A stretch of 64,000 nt of DNA from Streptomyces flaveus. Its GTDB lineage: Bacteria > Actinomycetota > Actinomycetes > Streptomycetales > Streptomycetaceae. Location of the stretch: assembly GCF_014647675.1 (NCBI RefSeq), contig NZ_BMPQ01000005.1, positions 442,344 through 506,343 on the forward strand, in the 5' to 3' direction. The notes below the pieces were generated by a model. That model saw nothing but the letters and a program-made list of their open reading frames with translations, was not told the DNA's origin and did not search any database. How positions within the stretch are numbered: position 1 is the first letter of the stretch; every line of letters starts with the position of its first letter. A program made the translations under genes and the position numbers. Below are positions 58,641-64,000 of the stretch, in pieces.

Positions 58641-58678
58641 GTCGAAGGGCCCCACCGTTCGCGGTGGGGCCCTTCGAC
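58641..58678 (+). terminator. Terminator of tRNA-Ser(GGA)
   Basis: GTCGAAGGGCCCCACC and GGTGGGGCCCTTCGAC form a perfect 16-bp stem with a 6-base loop. Confidence 0.9.
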
Positions 58679-58852
58679 GTGCTTATCGGCCCTCGGTGTT
58701 CTGGTTCTTGTCCACAGGGGGCGTTTCCGGGGGCAAGGGGGAACCTGCCCTCATGTGGCACCCGCGGATCATGGGGGTACGCCATCCTTGAACCCAGCGC
58801 CGGGGCTCCCGCGCCGCTGCGACGCTCCCTGGTCCGACGAGGTGCACCCCGC

Positions 58853-61288
58853 ATGAAGTCCCGATCAACGCTGGCGACATGGCTGGGCAGCCTCGACGCC
58901 TCTCGTCTGGCGCGCGTACTCGGGACGCGGAAGGACGCCGTGTCCCCTCCGGAGCCGCGCTCGGTGGGGGAACTGGCGGACCGTCTTCAGCGTCCGGGAT
59001 CGGTAGCACTGGTCCTGCCGCGGCTCGCGCTGCCGCACCTCCAGGTGGCCGAGGCGCTGGCTGCGCTGGGTGCGCCCGCATCGCGCGATGCCCTGGCGGA
59101 ACTGCTGGGAGCGGCGGACGACGAAACCATCCGCGAACTGGAGGCGGTGCTGGAGGCGCTGGCCGATCATGCTCTGGTCTGGCCGGACGGCCCGGGGAAG
59201 CTCCGCATGGCCGGACCGCTGCGGCAGGCGTGGGACGCGCCCCTGGGACTGGATGCCCCGCTGGGGGAACTACTCGCGGGCACGACCTCCGACGAGCTGC
59301 GCGGCATGCTGGCGGCGCTGGGCGTCAAGCCGCCGGGCACCAAGGCGCAGCGGCTCGCCACACTGGTGGAACACCACAGCGACCCGGGGCAGATCGCCTC
59401 AGTGGTCGCCAAGGCCCCTGCGGCGGCCCGGGAACTGCTCGAACGCCGGGCGGAGGCTGCGCCGACGGAGCCCGCGCAGTTCATCATGTTCGGGCATCCG
59501 GGCCCCGGCCTCGAACCGGGCGCCCGGTGGGCGCTGGAACGGGGACTCCTGGTCCAGGATCGTCACCGCTACGGTCCGGCCCGTATGCCTGCCGAGGTGG
59601 CGCTCGCGCTGCGTGGGCCCGGCCGGCACGCCCCGTTCCAACCCGTCCCGCCTTCCGCGGGACTGGCGTCTGTCACCCCGGCGGAGGTGGACCGCGAGGC
59701 GTCGGCCGCGGCCGCGGCGTTCGCTGCCCGTGCCACCTCGGTCCTGTCGGTCTGCTCGGCGGCTGCGCCGGCCCGGCTGAAGTCCGGCGGGATCGGTGCG
59801 CGTGAACTGGCCCGGATCGGCAAGGCCGCCCAGGCCGACGACGCCGTCGTACGCCTCACCCTGGAGACCGCGTACGCCGCCGGGCTGCTGGGTCGGGACG
59901 GCGATCGTGTGGCGCCCACCGAGGCGTACGACGCCTGGGCGGAACAGGAGCCCCCGGAGCAGTTCGCCGTACTGCTTCAGGCATGGCGGAACCTGCCGCT
60001 CACCCCCACCCAGGCGCGCGACGAGGACAACAAGGCGCTTCCCGCTCTCGCGGGAGCACCGCCCTGCAACGGCTGCGTGCAGGCCCGCCACGGACTGTTG
60101 ACCGCAGCCGCACAGCTCCCGGCAGGGCAGGGCGCGAGGGTCACCTCGGAGCTGGGCCCCCTGATCGCCTGGCACCGCCCGCTCGCCGATTCCTTGCCCC
60201 AGGACGGAACGCCGTTCGCCACTGTGATCCGTGAGGCCGAGCTCCTCGGCGTACTCGCTCGCGGTGCCCTCTCCATCCCTGGCATCCACCTGCGGACCGA
60301 CGACACGGAGGGACTGAGCGCCGAGTGTCGGCGGCTGCTGCCCCCGGCCACCGCGGCGGCTCGGATCGGCGCCGACCTCACTGCCGTTGTCACCGGCACA
60401 CCGTCCGCGCGGCTGGCCGCACTCCTGGACTCCGTCGCCGACCGGGAGACCAGCGGCACGGCATCGGTGTGGCGGTTCAGTGCCGGCAGTATCCGCCGGG
60501 CCCTGGACGCCGGCCGTCTCCCCGAGGACATCGAAGCCGACCTGACCGCTGTCGCCACCGGGCCTCTGCCACAGCCGCTGTCATACATGATCGCCGACAC
60601 CGCGCGCGGCCACGGGCGCGTGCGCATCGCCCCCGCCGCCTGCGTCCTCCACGGCGACGAGCCCGCGCTCCTGGCGGAACTCGCTGCCCACCGAAAGCTC
60701 GCCAAGCTCGGGCTACGGCAGCTGGCGCCGACGGTGCTGATCAGCCGCAGCCCACTCGACACGACTGTCGCCGCGCTCCGGGCCGAGGGATACGCCCCTG
60801 TCGCCGAGACCGCCGAGGGCACGGTACGCGTCGAAAAGGCCCGGCCTCGGCGGGGCACCGCTCTCGTTCCGCCTCCGCGCGGCGCCGGCGCGAAGGACAG
60901 CGGCCGGATCGCTGCCACGCGCGCGGCGAAGGCATCCGCCGCCATCGACTGCAACACCCTGGCGGCCCAGCTGCTGGCCGCTCCGCCCACGATTCCCGAT
61001 CCGGCGCCGTTCGACGGAGGAGCGCCCTTCGCCACAGACACCGAGGAGATCGTCGCAGGGTGGGCGAAGCGCCTGCCGTACGGCGACGTCCGCCAGCTCG
61101 CCCACGCCATCGATACCGGTCAGGCCATCACCGTCGAGTACGTCGCCACCTCCGGCAACCAGACCGTGCGTACCCTGAGCCGCCTCATGCTCGACCCGCC
61201 CTACCTCGAAGCCTGGTGCCACCTCAGGGACGCTGAACGGGTCTTCACCCTTTCCCGCATCCACAGCGTCATGAGCGTGCCGGAATAG
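58853..61288 (+). CDS. Helicase-associated/WYL-type large protein (XPB N-terminal-like)
   Basis: 811 aa from ATG 58853. The N-terminal half has tandem winged-helix-like blocks (LALPHLQVAEALAALGAPASRDALAELL; GMLAALGVKPPGTKAQRLATLVEHH). The middle has a Helicase_C_3-type XPB-like domain (LSAECRRLLPPATAAARIGADLTAVVTGTPSARLAALLDSVADRETSGTASVWRFSAGSIRRALDAG). The C-terminus is a WYL-like strand set (AITVEYVATSGNQTVRTLSRLMLDPPYLEAWCHLRDAERVFTLSRIHSV). These proteins usually neighbour an XPB helicase; none is visible here. Beside a tRNA and followed by transposase scars, it may be a second, accessory copy. A DNA-damage or defence role is speculation. Confidence 0.8.
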   Translation: MKSRSTLATWLGSLDASRLARVLGTRKDAVSPPEPRSVGELADRLQRPGSVALVLPRLALPHLQVAEALAALGAPASRDALAELLGAADDETIRELEAVLEALADHALVWPDGPGKLRMAGPLRQAWDAPLGLDAPLGELLAGTTSDELRGMLAALGVKPPGTKAQRLATLVEHHSDPGQIASVVAKAPAAARELLERRAEAAPTEPAQFIMFGHPGPGLEPGARWALERGLLVQDRHRYGPARMPAEVALALRGPGRHAPFQPVPPSAGLASVTPAEVDREASAAAAAFAARATSVLSVCSAAAPARLKSGGIGARELARIGKAAQADDAVVRLTLETAYAAGLLGRDGDRVAPTEAYDAWAEQEPPEQFAVLLQAWRNLPLTPTQARDEDNKALPALAGAPPCNGCVQARHGLLTAAAQLPAGQGARVTSELGPLIAWHRPLADSLPQDGTPFATVIREAELLGVLARGALSIPGIHLRTDDTEGLSAECRRLLPPATAAARIGADLTAVVTGTPSARLAALLDSVADRETSGTASVWRFSAGSIRRALDAGRLPEDIEADLTAVATGPLPQPLSYMIADTARGHGRVRIAPAACVLHGDEPALLAELAAHRKLAKLGLRQLAPTVLISRSPLDTTVAALRAEGYAPVAETAEGTVRVEKARPRRGTALVPPPRGAGAKDSGRIAATRAAKASAAIDCNTLAAQLLAAPPTIPDPAPFDGGAPFATDTEEIVAGWAKRLPYGDVRQLAHAIDTGQAITVEYVATSGNQTVRTLSRLMLDPPYLEAWCHLRDAERVFTLSRIHSVMSVPE

Positions 61289-61307
61289 CGTGCCCGAATG
61301 AGAAGGA

Positions 61308-61333
61308 AGATGGTATCTCTATCGATACCATCT
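61308..61333 (+). promoter_or_regulatory. Palindromic operator before a truncated regulator gene
   Basis: AGATGGTATC (61308-61317) and GATACCATCT (61324-61333) are a perfect 10-bp inverted repeat with a 6-base centre, followed by GGGAGG and the ATG at 61351. Probably the operator of the gene now broken, or of a TetR-like partner. Confidence 0.6.
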
Positions 61334-61350
61334 CCTACGGGAGGCTTGCC

Positions 61351-61425
61351 ATGCGTCGTCTCATCGGGCGGGACCGCGAGCTGAACGTGCTCGGCAACGC
61401 CTTGCAGGCGGTTCGCGATCAATAA
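61351..61425 (+). pseudogene. 5' fragment of an AAA/LuxR-type ATPase gene
   Basis: 24 codons: MRRLIGRDRELNVLGNALQA, then VRDQ and TAA. The pattern [LI]xGRxxELxxLxxAL is the N-terminus of large AAA-type LuxR or STAND regulators. The frame ends where the transposase remnant starts, so insertion cut the gene. Confidence 0.6.
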
Positions 61426-61567
61426 CTCTGCGGTTTCGTGCTGGTCTTGCCGATGAGCTTGGCGAGGTCTTTCGCGGTGGTTGCGGTGATCGGTGCTGGG
61501 CGAACGTGGCGGTCGAGGGCTTCCAGGATGGGGGTCATCTCGTGGTTATAGATCGACAGCTCCCTGC
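61419..61567 (-). pseudogene. C-terminal transposase fragment (DDE type)
   Basis: The minus strand reads SIYNHEMTPILEALDRHVRP, then APITATTAKDLAKLIGKTST and KPQSY, stop. I know this as the C-terminal tail of a common actinobacterial IS transposase. The catalytic part is gone, and the frame is open for only about 48 codons. Confidence 0.55.
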
Positions 61568-61664
61568 GAGCTACCCGATCCCCCATCGAACCCGATAGCT
61601 CTGCGAAAACGGCGCAGCCCTGGCTGCGCTGACCGACGGCTCCGGGTCGCGAGTATTGCCCGAA

Positions 61665-62342
61665 CTATCCGCTCCAACGCCGTAGATATTCTTCATGCCG
61701 CGCCCTCGAGTCCATTTCGTTGAAATATCTGCTTGATTCGGCAAAGACCTCCACGAGATCCTGACTGAAGTATGCGACGGCCTGATCGCCGAAGAGGGCA
61801 ACGGCAAAGGCCACTTCATCCGGTTCATGCGGATGGGATTCGGTACGAGTCGCTGGGTCGAGGTATGAGAATTGTGCCCGGGCCTGTTTGATCACCTGCT
61901 TCCCCTGTTCGCTCAGGCGCGGCAGGCGAAGCTTCTGCGGGGACGGCTCGTTAACGTTCGCGTGCAGATTCTCAGGGGCTTTGTGAGTTTCCCAGATGGC
62001 CTTCTCCACCCCTGCCTCGGGAGGTCCCTCCTCCAGCACCCACAGCAGTGTCGGCGCTCCGGTGTAGCTCACGTCCCTTTCCAGTTTTCCAGTGGCCACC
62101 AGCCCGGAGACCACCGCGTGAAAGGCCTGCCAGGGTTCGCCGACAAGAACCGCGATTGCGGCGGGTCCCATCTCCACAGCGGCATCCGGGGCAAGGTCGG
62201 CAGGCTCCGGCGCCGTGGCCGCATAGCAGTCCCAGGCAGCGGAGCCCGCCGTCCGGTACGCCCGGCTGTCGAGCCACCATGCTCCGGCCATGAGCCCGAT
62301 GTATCCCGCCACACAACCGCTCAACACCACGACCTGTATCAA
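61665..62342 (-). CDS. Membrane-anchored protein of unknown function (TIGR04222-like)
   Basis: 225 aa from ATG 62342. One N-terminal helix (VVVLSGCVAGYIGLMAGAWWL), then PEPADLAPDAAVEMGPAAIAVLVGEPWQAFHAVVSGLVATGKLERDV, which resembles the L/AAYLxGGpxRAvxaAlaaLvarG pattern of TIGR04222 proteins. The C-terminus is charged and soluble (DEVAFAVALFGDQAVAYFSQDLVEVF). Its neighbours suggest an accessory region. Confidence 0.6.
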   Translation of the reverse strand: MIQVVVLSGCVAGYIGLMAGAWWLDSRAYRTAGSAAWDCYAATAPEPADLAPDAAVEMGPAAIAVLVGEPWQAFHAVVSGLVATGKLERDVSYTGAPTLLWVLEEGPPEAGVEKAIWETHKAPENLHANVNEPSPQKLRLPRLSEQGKQVIKQARAQFSYLDPATRTESHPHEPDEVAFAVALFGDQAVAYFSQDLVEVFAESSRYFNEMDSRARHEEYLRRWSG

Positions 62343-62365
62343 GAGCCCCCTTGCCCGCCGTGACT

Positions 62366-62821
62366 CTAAGACGTCTGCTGGGGGCCTGCGAAGTATTCGT
62401 TCGCCCAGTCCCCGAAGGGGACGGCGTGACTCGGAATGACCCTCGGATTGGTCTTGTCGCCCGTCACCACGGCTTCCATTGTCTCGGTGAAGGCAACGAG
62501 CTTGTCCGCGCTGAACCCGGTGATCAACTCCGCCGACATGGCGGTGGCGCTCACCCAGGACCGGTAGTCGTGCAGGAACTCCCGGAACAGCTCGATGCGA
62601 TCGTCATCGGTCAGATACTTCTCGGTATCCAGACTGCTGCAGCCGTTCCCCTGGCATCCCGCTTCCTCGATCCAGAAGGACTGCCAGCTCCGCAGCCACG
62701 CGACCTCCCGGTAGACCGGATTGGCCTCGACGTACATCGCAGCAAGTGCCATGAAGGTGTTCTGCTGGCTGTCGTGGGCGTACGCCGCGTTAGCGCGGAA
62801 AATGAACATCGACGAACTCAT
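62366..62821 (-). CDS. Protein of unknown function, 151 aa
   Basis: 151 aa from ATG 62821 (GGGGGG upstream). The predicted helical sequence ANAAYAHDSQQNTFMALAAMYVEANPVYREVAWLRSWQSFWIEEAGCQGNGCSSLDTEKYLTDDDRIELFREFLHDYRSW has two close Cys (CQGNGC). It looks like a pair with the gene 23 bp downstream in the same direction. No family recognised. Confidence 0.6.
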   Translation of the reverse strand: MSSSMFIFRANAAYAHDSQQNTFMALAAMYVEANPVYREVAWLRSWQSFWIEEAGCQGNGCSSLDTEKYLTDDDRIELFREFLHDYRSWVSATAMSAELITGFSADKLVAFTETMEAVVTGDKTNPRVIPSHAVPFGDWANEYFAGPQQTS

Positions 62822-62979
62822 CGGCCCCCCTGGGTCGTCACCACAGCACTGCCAGGCCGCATCAAGACCGGCGTGGGACGAATGCGAGCCGGGGGAAGAG
62901 AAGGCCAGCCAGCAATCACTGTCCCACGAACGCCGCTCGGCAACCAGATCCGACGATGGCCGCCTTGCGGAACCTGATC

Positions 62980-63115
62980 GTCGGCGCACGCTTTTGGCCC
63001 TGGCGGCATCGCGCAGGCTCTTGCCGTCCACGGCCAGGCCGTGCAGGTCGCCCCTGCCGACCGTGCCGGCACGGCGGTCGTCGCGGCACGGGAGGGGCGC
63101 CGGGGCCGGCGCTTC
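62980..63115 (-). pseudogene. ISAs1-like transposase fragment
   Basis: The minus strand has RAGTVGRGDLHGLAVDGKSL, then RDAARAKSVRR; AVDGKxLRGAxR is the conserved start of the ISAs1/H-repeat catalytic domain. The frame degenerates on both sides, so only a fragment is left. Confidence 0.6.
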
Positions 63116-63120
63116 GGGGT

Positions 63121-64000
63121 TCAGGGGGAGTGGCCGGGCGGGGTGGGCTCAAGGGTCTGTTCCGCCCAGATGGTCTTGCCCTTGGTGGTCTGGCGGGTGC
63201 CCCAGTGCTGGGTCAGCTGGGCGACGAGGAGGAGGCCGCGGCCGCCCTCGTCGTACGTGCGGGCGCGGCGGAGGTGGGGAGCCGTGCTGCCGCCGTCGGA
63301 GACCTCGCAGATGAGGGTGTTTTCGTGGATCAGGCGGAGCTGGATGGGAGGCTCGGCGTGGCGGATGGCGTTCGTCACGAGTTCGCTGACGACCAGCTCG
63401 GTGACGAAGGCGGCGTCGCCCAGCCCCCAGGCCTCGATCTGTGCCACCGCGTCCTTGCGGGTCTGGGCGACGGCGGAGGGGTCGGCGGGTACGTCCCAGG
63501 TGGCGACCTGGGAGGCGTCGAGTGCGCGGGTGCGGGCGAGGAGGAGCGCGACGTCGTCGGCCGGGCGCTGGGGCAGGAGGTCGGCGAGCACCGTGTCGCA
63601 CAGGGCATCTAGGGAGGGCGCCTGCCGGGTGAGCAGTTGGCCGAGCCGGTGGACGCCCTCGTCGATGTCGCGGTCACGGGATTCGACCAGGCCGTCGGTG
63701 TAGAGGGCGAGCAGGCTGCCCTCGGCCAGGTCGATCTCGGCCGCTTCGAAGGGCAGGCCGCCCAGGCCCAGCGGAGGGCCCGCCGGGAGGTCGACGAGTT
63801 CGGCGGTGCCGTCGGGGCTCACCACGAGCGGTACCGGGTGTCCCGCCCGGGCGAGTGAGCAGCGGCGGGAGATCGGGTCGTACACGGCGTACAGGCAGGT
63901 CGCGCCGACCTCGCCGCCGGTCTCCGGGTATCGGCCGGCCGGCTGGTCGCTCTCCAGCTCGGTGGAGAGGCGGGCGACCAGGTCGTCGAGGTGGGTGAGC
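63121..64000 (-). CDS. SpoIIE-type phosphatase fused to an anti-sigma-type kinase domain (partial)
   Basis: The C-terminal 293 codons are visible; the start is beyond the window. GATCLYAVYDPISRRCSLARAGHPVPLVVSPDGTAELVDLPAGPPLGLG...LLALYTDGLVESRDRDIDEGVHRL is the PP2C/SpoIIE phosphatase core. PADPSAVAQTRKDAVAQIEAWGLGDAAFVTELVVSELVTNAIRHAEPPIQLRLI (N-box), then CEVSDGGSTAPHLRRARTYDEGGRGLLLVAQLT, is a HATPase_c anti-sigma kinase. These proteins tune sigma B/F-like factors via anti-sigma antagonists. Confidence 0.92.
   Translation of the reverse strand, partial: LTHLDDLVARLSTELESDQPAGRYPETGGEVGATCLYAVYDPISRRCSLARAGHPVPLVVSPDGTAELVDLPAGPPLGLGGLPFEAAEIDLAEGSLLALYTDGLVESRDRDIDEGVHRLGQLLTRQAPSLDALCDTVLADLLPQRPADDVALLLARTRALDASQVATWDVPADPSAVAQTRKDAVAQIEAWGLGDAAFVTELVVSELVTNAIRHAEPPIQLRLIHENTLICEVSDGGSTAPHLRRARTYDEGGRGLLLVAQLTQHWGTRQTTKGKTIWAEQTLEPTPPGHSP

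Overview
The window is high-GC actinobacterial DNA, almost certainly a Streptomyces chromosome. The grounds are extreme GC3 codon use, GTG/TTG starts, translationally coupled operons, Streptomyces-type integrated conjugative elements, paired SigB/F-like sigma factors next to tadA and upp, dnaX beside ffs, and typical Streptomyces intergenic repeats. The order from about 25 kb to 58 kb resembles what I remember of the S. coelicolor SCO4015-SCO4067 region; that is recollection, not a search.

Region 1 (1-5.99 kb) is the right end of an integrative element (element 1). It holds a TraB/FtsK-like DNA pump cut by the window edge, then a tightly overlapping leftward operon of small proteins, a promoter-operator whose palindrome fills the -35/-10 spacer, two small rightward DNA-binding proteins, and a 3' tRNA-Ser(GCU) fragment that should be attR.

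Region 2 (6.18-21.40 kb) is a complete actinomycete integrative and conjugative element (element 2) in tRNA-Arg(ACG). A 48-bp core repeat flanks it at 6215-6262 and 21348-21395, so the unit is 15,133 bp. From left to right it carries tyrosine integrase and excisionase, an iteron cluster that is a candidate replication origin, a DUF3631 ATPase and a primase-polymerase, small proteins, an 18-bp inverted-repeat region beyond a second traB, an HELVH metallopeptidase, an RRQRL-type zinc protein, Spd-like and DUF6284-like proteins, a GntR regulator with three palindromic operators, and a YdcF-like protein. The right end holds AT-rich cargo: an HNH-like nuclease and a 507-aa PIN-domain protein facing each other. 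Paired TGACATCA motifs at both ends look like integrase arm sites. The DUF3631 protein, primase-polymerase and iterons would replicate the excised circle, TraB would move double-stranded DNA with the Spd-like proteins spreading it, and GntR would hold the leftward transfer operon off.

Region 3 (21.4-24.6 kb) is scar tissue: a lipoprotein gene, a third partial att copy (22428-22467) inside a wrecked integrase gene, a glycosyltransferase with a large internal deletion, and an apparently intact GT32-like enzyme.

Region 4 (24.6-58.6 kb) is core chromosome: GYD, DUF2797, ABM and amidohydrolase proteins, a BRO-N protein, an OmpR-type two-component pair followed by two polyprenol-type glycosyltransferases, an MFS pump and TetR regulator, an F420/FMN enzyme, a MarR regulator coupled to an MFS pump carrying extra C-terminal beta-domains, a secreted trypsin-like protease, sigN/sigF-like sigma factors, tRNA-Ser(CGA), tadA, upp, a LytR_C protein, a cupin and SDR pair, a CopC-CopD fusion, dnaX, the SRP RNA and tRNA-Ser(GGA).

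Region 5 (58.6-64 kb) has an 811-aa helicase-associated/WYL-type protein beside tRNA-Ser(GGA), then two transposase remnants around two unknown genes, and the C-terminal part of a SpoIIE-type phosphatase/anti-sigma-kinase fusion cut by the window end.
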